A stretch of DNA of 64,000 bases from Helicoverpa zea (lineage: Eukaryota > Arthropoda > Insecta > Lepidoptera > Noctuidae), in assembly GCF_022581195.2 (NCBI RefSeq), contig NC_061482.1, forward strand, positions 18,228,001-18,292,000, written 5' to 3'. Within the stretch, counting starts at the first letter, position 1, and the number at the start of each line of letters is the position of its first letter. Position numbers and translations under genes: made by a program. The notes under the pieces are model-generated. The model saw only the letters and a program-made list of their open reading frames with translations. It was not told where the DNA came from and did no database searches. Below, piece by piece: positions 12,453 through 24,433 of this stretch.

Positions 12453-12620
12453 TATGTATATTAGGAGGATTTTGTTTCTGCTTTTGTACCCTAAATGCTA
12501 TAAATCTACTCTAAAAATAATTTCGTCGTTGGAAAGCTACACACATCCTGAGTAACATAGGCTATATTTTATCCCGGTAGGACCGGTAGTTTTCACAGGA
12601 CACGAGTTACTCATGCCCGT
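12453..12620 (+). repeat. Degenerate Lep1-type Helitron
   Basis: The blocks 'gtcgttggaaagctacac', 'gtaacataggctatatttta' and 'tcccggtaggaccggtag' follow the family order. Neither terminus is intact. Confidence 0.55.
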
Positions 12621-12738
12621 TTTCACCAACAATCTCTTACCGTTTCCCTATCTAAATGCTACTTACAATAAGGGCCCTCCCAATTTGACACCTACCTAAA
12701 TTCATTTTCACCACACTTGTACATGGATCCCTTAAGTA

Positions 12739-13171
12739 ACGCGGTGTCCTGCGTGAGCGACGAACGCGACGCGATGCGACGCTGCGAACGCGACGAACGC
12801 GATCAACTCAAAGGAATTCCCTACATGCGGCCTATGTGACAGTCTGCGGCGAGACGCGACGTAACGCGTACTTGTTTTGAGGGCGACCAGACGCGACACC
12901 GCGAACTATTCAGAAGCGTTGATTGTTGTGGGACAAAAAAAACATAAATATTAAAGAAATCGTTTATTAGTACAAACAAGTTGGAAGATTGTTGCTGTCT
13001 GTACTTTAAATATGAACTTTCAAGCAAAATTGTAACACAACTTCTCCATGATTTGAGAAGTAATGACCAAAATCACGTAGGACATCTGTCGCGTATAGCA
13101 TCGCGTCGCATTACGTCGCGTCGTGTTGCGTCGCGTCGCGTCGCGTTCGTCGCTCACGCAGGACACCGCGT
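12739..13171. mobile_element. GC-rich fold-back MITE (ACGCGGTGTCC ends)
   Basis: The left end ACGCGGTGTCCTGCGTGAGC at 12739 is mirrored by the right end, whose GGACACCGCGT closes at 13171. The inverted arms cover about 35 bp (TGAGCGACGAACGCGACGCG in the left arm). The interior arms are degenerate GCGACG/GCGTCG repeats, very CpG-rich against AT-rich flanks. Flanking TAAGTAA and TAAGTGA may be an imperfect 7 bp target duplication. There is no transposase. Short frames inside (12821-13027, 12981-13283) are repeat artefacts. Confidence 0.8.
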
Positions 13172-13835
13172 AAGTGACAGATTACTAGTTCTACAAACGA
13201 TAAAGAAAAGTCGATATTTTATCGATAAAATGATTTTTCAGTACTTCTTAAGAAATAAACGTCAATCGAGTATATATTACTAAAGCCTGTGAAAAATTTT
13301 CTTGTGATGTTATTTTAATTTAACTTTTAACTACTTTACGCTTTGTTTTATGCAATAAAACAGTAAAGAGGATTTCTATAGGTGAATTTTTACCTATGTC
13401 CTTCGCGCGTTTGTCAAATTGACTGATGTGTATATGTGTACATTGAGTGAGGTTAATTTTGGGTTTATTATTGTTGAAAAGATAAGTTTATTTTGGCAGA
13501 GAAGAGCTAGTGAAATTGCTGACGTCTCATAGAGACACAATATTAAACAAAAAACCGATGGGACCACGAAAGAAGCCAAAAACAAAGCTTGGATCCAGTC
13601 TCAAATAGTTTTAATGCGACAGGAAACGTTTTCAGGTAAATGTGAATAATATCTGTGTGGAATAATATAGTGTGTTAAGATATTGCGGTTCAACTGTGTT
13701 CCTTGTTTTAATGTGGTTTCATTGTATTTTTGTTTTCCATGAGTTGATGGATATAAGTATGGAGTTAAAATTATAAATTTACAATGTTTATTTCGTTTCA
13801 GGTGGTGCGAGAAATTGGAAAGACGTGTAAAAACA
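13172..13835. other. No gene established
   Basis: A pyrimidine-rich acceptor-like tract (gtttatttcgtttcag) ends near 13800, before the LINE tail. No coding frame is supported. Confidence 0.35.
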
Positions 13836-13883
13836 TGCTGCGCCGACCCCAAATTAAGATGGGGCAGGAGGATGATGATAATG
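13836..13883 (+). repeat. LINE tail, CADPK family
   Basis: tgcgccgaccccaaattaag encodes CADPKLRWGRR in one frame, followed by a gatgatgat tail. The same module, CADPK then a stop, NWEQGRR and a (GAA)n tail, occurs at 38789-38872. It is a 3' scrap of a non-LTR retrotransposon. Confidence 0.55.
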
Positions 13884-13956
13884 TTTGGTACATCACATGA
13901 GGACTATTATTAAAATATTTGTTTACTATCTTTGTTTTAATTTACATAATTTATTA

Positions 13957-14151
13957 TCTATACTAATATTATAAAGCTGAATAGTTTGTTTGTTTGTTTG
14001 AACGCGCTAATCTCAGGAACTACTGGTCCGATTTGAAAATTTCTCTCAGTGTTAGATAGCCCATTTATCGAGGAAGGCTATAGGCTACTTTTTATCCCGG
14101 TACGGGAAGTAGTTCCCAAGGGATGCGGGTGAAACCACTGGCAGAAGCTAG
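13957..14151 (+). mobile_element. Complete Lep1-type non-autonomous Helitron
   Basis: A 195 bp element with both canonical ends: A|TCTATACTAATATTATAAAG at 13957 and gaagCTAG|T ending at 14151. It lies between host A and T with no target duplication. The interior has tttgtttgtttgtttgaacg, 'ggaactactggtccgattt' and tttatcccggtacgggaag. There is no ORF. It is the best-preserved short copy in the window. Confidence 0.85.
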
Positions 14152-14441
14152 TGTTCAATGTTAGCCTACTTCTTACCTTCAGAGGGTATCCACTATCACC
14201 CAGGAGATAGGCTCTTCCATGTTCACCATTTTAGAATCATTGGTCTCTGCTGTTTTGGTATATAATTGAATCATGTCCCGGCCACCGCGAAACTACATCA
14301 GTGATTACCAGATTTGCATCTGTTATGGTCTGTGTATTTGGACTGTGTATGGACTGTGTATGGACATGGAGGACTTCCTATTTTTGAATAATTCAACGAC
14401 ATCACGACCTAGCAAGTGCATTGATAGCAACTGATAACTAA

Positions 14442-14572
14442 TCTATATGTATAAAAATGAAACCCGGTTTCCGTCGTCACGACATAACATGAAAACGGCT
14501 TGACCGATTTGGCTGAAAATTAGAGGGGAGGTAACTTAGACCCGGGAGAAGGTTTTAGGCGGCGAAAGCTAG
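14442..14572 (+). mobile_element. Short Helitron-like element, second subfamily
   Basis: 131 bp from A|TCTATATGTATAAAAATGAA to gaaagCTAG|T. The interior has aaaacggcttgaccgatttg and 'ctgaaaattagagg'. A 3' part of the same subfamily recurs at 20985-21117. Confidence 0.75.
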
Positions 14573-15256
14573 TATCTTATAAAAAAGTCATGATCGTCCT
14601 ATTTATCAGTCATCTGCTCTTACACGTTAGATACGTGGTCTTCTAATAATTATTATTTAACATATCCACAAACTCCACACCTTCTAAACTTTCTAAAAAC
14701 ATTCGTTTATTCACTATCAATCGCTAGAAACGATTCGAAATATGTTTGTATTCTGTCATGATAATGATAGGGGTCGTTTAAGCAGGCATCAATCGGGCCC
14801 CCAAGTTTTAGTTAAATTTTAAGGTTATAACGGACACCTAAGCTTTGGTGAAAATGAAATTCTTATTAAGTGTTCCGTAAATGCTCCCTAAATTTAGGTG
14901 TTTGTTGGTGAAAACGGGCATCAGAGGAAAAACGGCTGGTTGTCTACAAAGATTACGATGGGTGCACGTAATATAAAAAAAAAAAACTCACACTGTATGT
15001 ATGGTATTGATACTGTTTTTCAATAAGTGTTCAAGGTTCAGAACTGACATACGGAAGATTTTGTGTCTATTAGTAGCAAATAGATCATAGAAATATAGTT
15101 TCACAAAACCACAGCTTCGATATCAAAGTTATTTTCCATACTTTGTTTATATAAAACGTATGAACGTTTGCCAAGGCGCGGATCATTAATAAAAGTAGTG
15201 GTTATTCAATGATATACGCGTTAATATGTAGTGAAAAATATTTTTACTTCTTCCGC
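14573..15256. other. No feature recognised
   Basis: AT-rich sequence with no supported gene or clear repeat. Confidence 0.4.
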
Positions 15257-15412
15257 ATCGGATACTAATATTACAGATGAAAAGTTTGTTTGCCTGAATG
15301 CTCTAATCTCAAGAATTGCTGCAACAATTTGAAGAGTTTTTTCAATGATAGATAGTCCAAGAATTGAGGAAGGATATAGGCATTTTTTTATCCGCGTGCG
15401 TAGTCTCCACGG
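15257..15412 (+). repeat. Degenerate Lep1-type Helitron 5' part
   Basis: gatactaatattacagatga, gtttgtttgcctgaatgctc and 'gatagatagtccaagaattg' follow the family order. The 3' terminus is lost. Confidence 0.6.
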
Positions 15413-16895
15413 TAGATACGTACTTAAATTATATCTACACATATCTTCTACGCAAAACCACATATTCATGAATATGATTTCTTCCCAGCAGTAAAATGGA
15501 GTTTGCAAACTAAGAAATGAAAGATTAAATAACAAGATTGAAATGTAACCGAGCTCATAAAATGAGAATTAATATCACTCGCTGAAATGCTTGGGAAATG
15601 CAACGTTTACCATTAAAATGCACTTTGAATACTGGCTTAAAACCTTAATTGAAATTGCACCTACCTGTACCTACTTACATGAGTTTAAATAATTACCCAG
15701 TGGAAATACCACTCAATTTAGCAATTTCAGTTTTATTTAATTTAGTATTATGTGCTTTGTTAATTGCGGTAGCAGTTATAAAAAAATATTCATTTCAAAA
15801 TCGTGGTAATATCAATGTGTTGTTTTTCATAGAATTTTGTATGGCTGATGTTTATTTGACACTCAGTCTACGTCAGTATAAAATGCTTATAAATATTCAT
15901 ATATGTTCGTTCAGGTATTTATAAGGCTTTGCCGTTAGATTTTTTTCATATTTTGATGTTATATTTTCTACGGATCACAAAATGTCCTAGAGTTTTAGCA
16001 CACATATTAATTTTGTTTTTGTTGAGAGATGAATTGGTCTCTTTTCTTCTTTCTTTTTTTCTTTTCAAAGTTAAATTGCACTTTTGTTCCACCGACCTAC
16101 CAACTTTATCTGCTAACCCTTTCAAAACGCATTGAAGCCGACATCGATCTTCATTTCCCAAGCCTGTCCTGCAATAAACTGCTACCGTCCGTTGTCATAT
16201 TGACAGTGGTCCGACCGGCCGTTCATCGGTCAACAGGACCGAAGTTGGAAGCCAACTAAAAGTTATATTGTCCGTTGCACAATACGGGTTATAGTGGTCA
16301 GTGGTTTCAAATCAAATATCTGGTGCAAACTTGCTTTGTCGAAAATAAGCGTTTATTAGAATGTGAATAATTGAAATGCATGTGCCAATCTTAGATGAGT
16401 ATGTACCTCGTGACAATTGAATGGTTAATTTTTAACTGGTTGTGAAATTGCTCGTGATCTAATGGAGATTTAAGTGGTTTTTTTTAGCTACTTGCAAGTA
16501 GGTATATAAACTGAACTTAACATAGTTATATTGAGGATTCTTCATAATGCTTTTGCGTATTTGGATAATAATCTAAATCAGGAAATTGAAAGGTTATTTT
16601 ATATACAGTCATCCCGAAAAAATACATATTTTTGAGAAGCCCAAATGAGTAGCAAATGCCCACACATAACTGGTATAAACAATAGCACGTTATCAATAAC
16701 CAAAGCTTCCTCTACTTGGAAATGTATATGCATGTCATTCACCAAAACGTGACTGGCTCACTTATGAATAACATTCCTGGAGGCACTATGTAAAAACAAT
16801 TCACAATCATCGCGTCCCCACCACTTATAGTCGTACGAATCGCAAGGAAGGTTCTTTGAACTTAATCATTTGAATTAGCATAATTATATTAAAAA
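15413..16895. other. No gene established; low-confidence ORFs only
   Basis: A 91-codon frame at 15649-15924 has a hydrophobic middle, but it starts at a non-ATG codon and is built of AT-rich codons, so I do not call it. Frames at 15929-16259 overlap on both strands and are likewise unsupported. Confidence 0.35.
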
Positions 16896-17060
16896 CTAGA
16901 CCTTTTCTCGCGGTTTCTGTCGTGTCTCGTGGGGACTAGTGCTCGTACCGAGACATAATATAACCTATGTTACTCGAGAAGAGTGTAACTTGCCAAAAGT
17001 GAAAGAATTTTTAAAATCGGCTCAGTAGTTTCGGAGCCATTACTGCACAAACAAAGAATC
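16896..17060 (-). repeat. Lep1-type Helitron, 3' portion
   Basis: CTAG at 16896-16899 is followed by inverted family blocks (ttctcgcggtttctgtcgtg, 'tcggctcagtagtttcgg'). Confidence 0.6.
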
Positions 17061-18469
17061 AAAAAAATGATTCTTCTTCATTAAAAAATGCGGAACAGGA
17101 GCATCACACCATCTCCTAGGCCATACATATTTAAAAAAAATTGTTTGCCCATTCGTTACCTTCAAATACAACAAAGTTATTTGTTTTTTTACAAAAATGC
17201 AGTTTAATTCGTACATTAAACAGAAGATGCCCTTTAACATAATATAAGAAGCCATTTTCCTCATAGTTCAGTATATTACTTTGACGTTCGTGCTAAGTGA
17301 CAACTTATCATGTTACATGTTTTGTCTGAAAGACTTTCCTAAAGGTCGGCAGACAATGACAACACAAACATTGATTTGTTGCAACATATTGTGAAAATTT
17401 TCGCACACTTTTCGAAGAAATTGTTAAGGTACAGACAAGTTTTAAGACTTACTGAATTAAGTATGAATTTTTGACTTATTTCTAAGTGATAAATTACATT
17501 TGAGGCGACTCAAAGTCTATGTAAAGATAGATATAGAAAATAATTTTGGATATTCACAACACTAGTTTATTTATAATAATAATATTTTCAGAAATGCAAA
17601 CATTGATGCGACATGTACTGAATACAAAATCAAATACTTTCATATTCAGGCTAAATATAGAGAAATAACATTTCTGCCGCTTTCAATAACGACTTTTTAT
17701 TTGAGCACAAATATTGACATCGTTTTTGCGAACCGTCTGCCACCTGTTTCGTTGGTATCTACAAGTTCAATCTAACACGTTTTTTCATACATTTGAACTT
17801 CAGGATTGCGTGTGAATATACAGAGACAAATATTAAAAGTCAACTTCCCAATGATGTTTTTTGAATTTATTAACGTAGTATTTTTAGACCTGGATAAAAA
17901 GATAAGGTATGTAGTATGAGTAGGTATGTAATAGATAAATCTTGTGAAGGCTACATGGAAAAAATATTATTCTTGAGATGACGTGACTGAAAAAATTATG
18001 AAAAAGAAAGACTCTATCGATTGCTCGACTAAAGTTCAGCAAAATGGCAAAAGACGTTTTATCGTGAAGGCGCTAAAAACTTACATTCGCATTAGTGAAG
18101 TCGGGACCTTATGCAGCATTATCACGATATTGGAACACTTGCATGAATATTGAGTTGCATCTCAATTGATGCAGTCTCGAGTGGTTCGTGCTTCACAAGA
18201 TTATTGCGGCCCAGCGTGTCAATCAGAGGTTAAACTGCGAATACATTGATCACGACTGCAAAGTGGTAACTAGCGAATTAAATGTGAATTATCTTCGTTC
18301 ATAAATACCTATTAATTGCTAGAGGTGTAATTATCATAGATTTTACTCGGATAACATTCATTTTAGATATTTGTTCAGTTTCATAAAAAAGTAGTTTAAG
18401 CCACGTTAGATACATAACTAAAACTTTGTCATTGTCTTTGTCTTTGTTGAATTAAAACAAAACTTCATT
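17061..18469. other. No feature recognised
   Basis: About 1.4 kb of AT-rich sequence without a supported gene or repeat. Confidence 0.4.
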
Positions 18470-18644
18470 TCGGGTAGTCAGACGCCAGTAAGTCTGACAT
18501 CCGGTCTTACCAGGGCATATTGGCTTGCCCGGGTAACTGGGTTGAGGAGGTCAGAAAGACAGTCGCTCCTTGTAAAACACTGGTACTTAGTTGCATCCGA
18601 TTAAACTGGAAACCCACCCAAACATAGTTGGGAAAAGACTCGGA
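18470..18644 (+). repeat. Noctuid-type SINE, 3' half
   Basis: Contains cgggtagtcagacgccagta, ttgcccgggtaactgggttg, agtcgctccttgtaaaacac and acatagttgggaaaagactc in the order expected for the SINE body and 3' end. The head is missing. Confidence 0.8.
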
Positions 18645-19322
18645 AAATTATGAGATGCCTGTGGTACTTTTGATAGAATTTCATATCAGGGTGAATGGTC
18701 TAACCAATTATACGATCGGCGAGCTACATACATATTTGACTAGCATTTCTGTTGATGTTCGCTCTATTCAAATAAACGTTCGTATTCCTGCGATATTATT
18801 GTTCCTGCGGGATTGTTTGTCCAGCGTGTTTGTTTAATCAACTTAGACTGTACCTGCAGGAGATTGGAACTAACTGGAACTGGGATCTGGGAAACTAGAA
18901 GCGAATGATAGAAATTAATGTTATTCACACGTGGTTTTACCTAGGTATTGGGGAATTCACTTACCGCAGTTTGTTGAAAGTAGGAGATTTGTAACCATTT
19001 ATCTTAATTATACTAAATTGTATCTTTATTTTACTGTAGAGAGCAAATAAATAATTACAATTTTCAATTTAAGCAACTTAAAGTTAAGGTTGCTATTTTC
19101 AACTACGCGTGGGCAGTAAGCCAATATTTGCGAAAAATTTATAATAAGCAAAATTAATATTTGAGTGAGCGAAAATAACCTCCCACATAAGTATTGAAGT
19201 CTGTTAAATACCAAATTAAAGCAATTTATAATAATAGGTAATAATCCAGCAGTAAAAAATAGATCATACTTTGAGAAATGCTCAGTGTATACATGTTTGT
19301 TTCTATCGTCATAACATCCTAT
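18645..19322. other. No feature recognised
   Basis: Frames at 18628-18837 and 19026-19325 are AT-rich and partly overlap SINE sequence. They are not supported. Confidence 0.4.
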
Positions 19323-19526
19323 CACCTGCCTAGACTTTATTTAACTATGTTGGGGTCGTCTTCCAGTCTAATCGAATGCATTTGAGTACCAGTGTTTTTC
19401 AAGGAGCGACTGTCTACCTAAGTCCGATCTGATCCTCATCCCAGTTACCCGGCCAACCCAATACACCTTCGTAAGACTAGTTGTCAGACTTACTGGCTTT
19501 TAACTACCCGTGACGACTGCCAAAAA
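19323..19526 (-). repeat. Noctuid-type SINE, 3' half (minus strand)
   Basis: Contains ctgcctagactttatttaac, tatgttggggtcgtcttcca, aaggagcgactgtctaccta and 'acccgtgacgactgccaaa', the reverse complement of the family consensus order. About 0.7 kb from, and inverted relative to, the copy at 18470. Confidence 0.8.
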
Positions 19527-20250
19527 TGTAGTTTTGTCATAACTTGGGTAAAATAAAAAGGCATGTTTTTTAGTTACATCAAAGCTTTGAGATAACGTTT
19601 GAATTTCAATCTACACGTGTTCCCAGATATAATTGGCAAATATTTTCACCAGATATTGAAGCACGGGCCGGCGTGGAATTCATCACAACTTTAAATTGCC
19701 TTTTTTTCAATGTCGGTCTGTCACTTCAGTTTTATACAGAAGCCTACAATGTTGCAACAAATATTGATAGAATAGAAACCTTGTTATTTTAGCTTCCGTT
19801 TACGTCCTGAACACCAGTTCCCGCACCTGGAATTTGATAAAAATCCTATTTGTTACTCTGTCGTCAGCGAAAAGGCTAGGCAGATGATGTTACTCTACAA
19901 ATGTTCTATTGTTCAATTAATCGCAATCTCAAACATTCAGTATAAAAGCTACGAGTATAATTTGTGATACGGAAGTTGTCTTTAGTTTTTAAATAAATTC
20001 TACTAATCCGCGGCGTGCTTTCACTGCTTGGTTTCCTGACAAATCTTGATATTCAACAAAAAAGTGGGGAAGTAAGTTACGGCTATTTCTAAAAAAACAC
20101 TCACCATTTCATGACAAACAAAAATACCTACCTGTGTGAAAGACTAACATGAGTCAGTTAAGGAAACAAGAAGAAATCGGATTACAAAACACAAATCCCA
20201 AGAAATCTACAACCCACTTCCTTTTCGAAATCAATTCAAGATATGAGAAA
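19527..20250. other. No gene; minor SINE-tail scrap
   Basis: A short 'gcgaaaaggctaggcagatgatg'-type tail occurs at 19868-19890. Nothing else is recognisable. Confidence 0.4.
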
Positions 20251-20432
20251 CAAGCCGTTTTCTCGCGGTTTCACCCGCGTCCCGAAGTAACTACTACCCG
20301 TACCAGGATAAAAGCCTACTTTACTCGAGAAAGATGTAGCTTTCCAAAAGTGAACGATTTTTTGAAATCGGATCGGTAGTTTCGGAGACTTTAGGGTACA
20401 AACAATAAAAAAAAATCCTCTTTACTATACTA
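20251..20432 (-). repeat. Lep1-type Helitron, near complete
   Basis: Reverse-oriented blocks gccgttttctcgcggtttca, aactactacccgtaccagga, agatgtagctttccaaaagt and 'tcggatcggtagtttcgga' run to a tcctctttac end near 20432. The terminal CTAG at the left is mutated. It accounts for most of the open frame at 20149-20379. Confidence 0.7.
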
Positions 20433-20984
20433 GTAGGTACACTTAAAAAACTTACTTCAAATTAATTTGATTTTGACGACTAAATCGTTATCAATATTAT
20501 AAAGGTTTCTTTTGGTTGTTCGAACTAACAGGAACTTCAGATACAATAAAATAAATAAGTAAAAAATACATTTTAAGAAGAAAAGCTGTTCCATTAAGCG
20601 TTCTGTAGTTTTTTACGTCAAAAGTAACAAACATACAACCAAACTTAATTCTTTTTAATATGAGTGTGCAGTGTGTTCTACAAATATTTTGTAAGTAAAA
20701 CGGTTTCTGAGTAGTAGCAAAAGTCATGCCTATAATTTTATCCTTATAAGGCTTTTAGTTGAGAATCTATTAGCATTTAAATATTCTTGGTCATAGCTTG
20801 AAGTCTTTGCCAATAGTTTATTCAAGGACAAAACCTTTTAGCTTTTAATAATCGAGCTTAATACTTCTCGTTAGTAAATTTTTTTTTCAATTTCCATCCT
20901 ACCCTTTCATCTAAAATATACAAAAATTAAAAGAAGGAAATCATTAAAAGAAAGTCGTGTTAGTTACACATTTTATAACTTAAG
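20433..20984. other. No feature recognised
   Basis: AT-rich sequence with no supported gene. Confidence 0.4.
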
Positions 20985-21117
20985 AATGGCTGAACCGTTG
21001 AAGCTGAAAATTAGAGGGTAGCTTAGACCCGGAGAAGGACATAGGATAGTTTTTGTCACTATTCGACTACGAGGAACAGTCACCCCAGGACGCGGGTGAA
21101 ACCGCGGCGTAAGCTAG
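20985..21117 (+). repeat. Helitron-like element, 3' part (second subfamily)
   Basis: gaatggctgaaccgttgaag, gctgaaaattagagggtagc and gacgcgggtgaaaccgcggc end in agCTAG|T at about 21117. It shares the 'ctgaaaattagagg' block with 14442-14572. Confidence 0.65.
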
Positions 21118-22359
21118 TTTGCTAATAAAAAATCTGTACCTAACGGTCAAGGCAACCAAAATTAACCGAAACTGAGAACCTCCTCCTTTTTGGACGAAAA
21201 TAAATATTTTTGATTACAATGATAAATAAAAGTAAATAGTGTAAAAGCTACGTAACCATATCGAGAAATAATAGGTAACAACATACTCTTTATAAAATCA
21301 TAAGTATGAAACATCGCAAATTATAGAAGCCGGTTGTTAGACTAAACCAACGTATATATCCAACCATTTTAAGCAAATTACTGCCATTTATTTGACAATA
21401 TAAGTATAAATATAAAAATCTTGTTACACACTATCGACATTCGATTTCGATTTTTGTTTGCTTTTTTGGTTTCGATTTTTTGAATATTTTGAAGTCGTCC
21501 CATTTATCAAAATTTTATTTCGGGTTCACGCAGCATGTCTTTTTCTCCCATACTTCTCTGACTGACGTCTAGGCACAACAAGTTTTTTTTAGCCATGTCG
21601 TCTTTTTAACACAATCCATCCAACGGTTTTTCGTCTTTAACCATCCACATTCATGTTCAAGATGTGCCTCATAACATGATCCTCTTTCCTCCTCATGCCC
21701 AGTTTTGTTAAAATTCCCAATGCATTTCGTAAAATGCAAAAATTATCAAGTATGAAAAAAATACCTTTCATAAAGTATGCTAATGAAAATAACCTATGTT
21801 AAAGCTTAGCGAGCTTAGCACGAGATTTAGGAGGTGCTATCGGTCGACCTACTTTTGTAATCCCTGTATTCGCACGATTTTTCCGCTACTTTTTTTTAAA
21901 TATTCGCCCGCGCTGTAATTTAATAGTGAGCAGTCGTAACTATTCGAATAAATGCCAATATCATTATTTGGCTAGGTTGGCATAACAGGAAAGAGGGGAA
22001 ATATGTATAGAATTTTATACGAGAATAGATTAATTGAATACTCGTAACGAGTAGGTATTGTCAGTATTGAATCAAAACGCTACAAAAGCAAACGTTAGTG
22101 AAACGTTAACATATAAAGCCAACAATCAATTTTAATGTTGGCAAACCAAACAATTCGCGCTCCGAATCCACAGCGATTCCGACAATCTTCGATTACGACT
22201 GTCGATTGTCGTGCCAAATTGCGTTTAATCGTTCGTCTGTAAACAGCCTTACCGGTAAATGGTGAGTGACGTCACCGCAGCATATAGGAATGTCGCGACT
22301 CAAGTTTGTATGCAAAAACACTGTGTATCTACTATAGTTATTGTATTTATTTCTTTACA
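21118..22359. other. No gene; common moth repeat scrap
   Basis: An 'actgagaacctcctcctttttgg' scrap near 21171 is a recurring lepidopteran repeat end, also seen near 34626 and 59053. The rest is unassigned. Confidence 0.35.
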
Positions 22360-22547
22360 AATATAATAAAGAGGAATTTTATTTTGTCTGTGTGTTTGTA
22401 GGTAAAGGCTCCTAAACTACTGAACCGATTCCAAAAATTCTTTCCCTATTGGATAGCTACACTCTTCCCAAGTAACACAGGCTATTTTTATCCCGGTACG
22501 GGCAGTAGTTACCACAGGCTCGGGTGAAACCGCGGGAAAACGGCTAG
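22360..22547 (+). mobile_element. Lep1-type Helitron, nearly full length
   Basis: atataataaagaggaatttt at the 5' side, then tcctaaactactgaaccgat, ttggatagctacactcttcc, tttttatcccggtacgggca and a canonical gggaaaacggCTAG|T at 22547. The extreme 5' bases are altered. Confidence 0.75.
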
Positions 22548-23478
22548 TGAGAAATATAGCTATGTAATTAAATTTTATGTTGCTTCAATTCGGGACTGGT
22601 TTTCAATTATTTTTTTAAGCGGCCAGATGTTCGTTATTCTATTGACGTAATAATTCATTGATTTCGAACTGTGAGTTCATTTTTTTGTGCCTACTAGAGA
22701 CTGTGGCTATGAGAAAGATAAACTGTTTCGCAATTTCGTGAGAGATGCTATCATACTTTAAAAATGGATTCATTGACTGCCATGACAAATTAAAAGATTA
22801 ATAAATTATTATCTCCATATTTTTGAGACTCAGTACTAACTAAGGTTTCAATGTAATACACTCAATTGTTTAGAAAGGCCACAGCTAAGTCACCAGTAGT
22901 TGCTAACAAACTACTTATCGAAACAAAAATGACATAACTAACATAACCCTCTACTACACGTTGTCGAAAACTTAGAGCAAAGGGCATCGACTCTAGTAAT
23001 CACGACCATTACCACAAGTAGCCTGAATCATATCACACAATGGATGTACCACATTCCATACGCCTTCCATACATAAATGGTGCCCATTGTCGCTCAAACG
23101 TGATTCGACTGATGGCCACCAAACAAGCTAATTTCAACTATAGTGTTAAGAGATAAAGTAGGAATTACTTTGGTTGTGCGAGGGCTAGGCATAAGTTAGT
23201 TTGAATAGTATCTATTTTAGTTTTCAATGACGAAGTTATGTACTAGTGTTTGGGGGTTTGTGTGAGTGGAATAGTATTGTAAATCGTTTTGTTGGTAATG
23301 CAATGATGAGTGACTGGCTAAGTTACAGATGTACGGGATGATCATAAAGTTAAGCAACCATCCGTGAATGGATGAACTATGTTAATCGTATAACAGACAT
23401 AAAAGCAGTTTTGTTACTTTGTTGAGCAAAAATTTCGTAATTTCGATGATAATAAAGATTTTTCGCACTGACCTGGAA
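22548..23478. other. No feature recognised
   Basis: AT-rich sequence with no supported gene or repeat. Confidence 0.4.
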
Positions 23479-23922
23479 CAATGAGGGTTTTCGATACTTT
23501 TTCTGCCGCCAGGCGGCGCTTCGTATGCGTCAGGTCCAAACAGCTGTCAAATAGTATGGAATTGTAGGGTCCGAACTTATTGTTTATTGAAATTCTGTTA
23601 TATTGGAAGTGTTATTGATTTTATTATGGACTACGGTCAGAATAAGGTTTCCGAACTAAAAATTGAGCTAAGAGAGAGGGTGCAAAAGTCACTGGTACTA
23701 AGGAAAAGCTTGTTGAAAAATTTGTTAACACAATATGATTTAGTTTTTTTTATTTACTCAACCTCAATAGTAAAACAATAATGCAGTTCTTTAATTATAA
23801 AATAAAAAAAAAACACTAAAATCGTTCACTATTCATAGTAAAGATAAGCACTTTGACAGTTACCTGGACCTGACGACTCGGTGCTGCCACCTGGTGGACG
23901 CCATTTTAGAAAACCCTCATTG
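23479..23922. mobile_element. TIR element (CAATGAGGGTTTTC ends) with SAP-like ORF
   Basis: A 444 bp element with perfect 14 bp inverted ends: CAATGAGGGTTTTC at 23479-23492 and GAAAACCCTCATTG at 23909-23922. Each end is followed inward by a partly mirrored block rich in gccaggcggcg / cacctggtgg. Immediate flanks (ggaa, ctat) give no clear target duplication. It encloses the small SAP-like frame at 23626-23781. The superfamily is not recognised. Confidence 0.75.
23626..23781 (+). CDS. Degenerate SAP-like mini-ORF inside a MITE
   Basis: An ATG-initiated frame of 51 codons in the centre of the 23479-23922 element. Its first part reads KVSELKIELRER, then a basic stretch ending LLKNLLTQYD. This matches the shape of the SAP DNA/chromatin-binding helix-turn-helix (two helices, leucines spaced, R-E-R before the loop, Y-D after helix 2). 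The loop glycines are missing and there is about one extra residue, so the domain looks decayed. SAP motifs bind AT-rich DNA in nuclear proteins. Here it could be a captured host exon or the remnant of an element-encoded DNA-binding protein. The ATG at 23626 is chosen over an upstream TTG at 23587 because the motif starts right after it. The frame may not be translated. Confidence 0.35.
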   Translation: MDYGQNKVSELKIELRERVQKSLVLRKSLLKNLLTQYDLVFFIYSTSIVKQ

Positions 23923-24433
23923 CTATCGAGGCAATATTGAATTTTTCGGATGAATATCAAAACGATAATTCACATTCAGAGCTATTCTTTTAAGTTTCAA
24001 CTTTTTCATTGATGTGTCTAAAATCTGTGTCTGAGAAAACGAAAATCATAATAAGATGTAAAAATATGAGAATCCTAAGGGCTTGCTTATCAAAATAATT
24101 TACTTCTAATAAATTGGCAAAGGAATGTTTGAAATGATAAGAGTGCATTCACGTTGATAGCACAAAGGGGCAGGAGCCGAGACCTCTGGCTTGCCATTCC
24201 TAGACACCGACTTGCTTGTTATTGTTCATTTAAACTTCAAAATTGAACCCTTTGAGACAAGACTTAAGGTACATTATTGTAGTAAATGTTGTGATAAGTA
24301 AGAGTTACCTTCAAAAGTCAATTATCTTCTTATGCTATTCAAAATCTTCTATTTTTGCCTTTTCACTTTCAAATATCCTATGCAGACCTCGATAATTACT
24401 TTTAATGGTTTGATTTTGATCGCTTCTTTTAGA
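23923..24433. other. No feature recognised
   Basis: AT-rich sequence with no supported gene. Confidence 0.4.

Noticed and set aside
15649..15924. 91-codon ORF with hydrophobic segments resembling a membrane protein
   Set aside because: The start is not an ATG, codons are AT-driven, and no splice or polyA context or motif supports it.
20149..20379. 76-codon ORF
   Set aside because: Its second half is a Lep1-type Helitron read through; no independent coding support.
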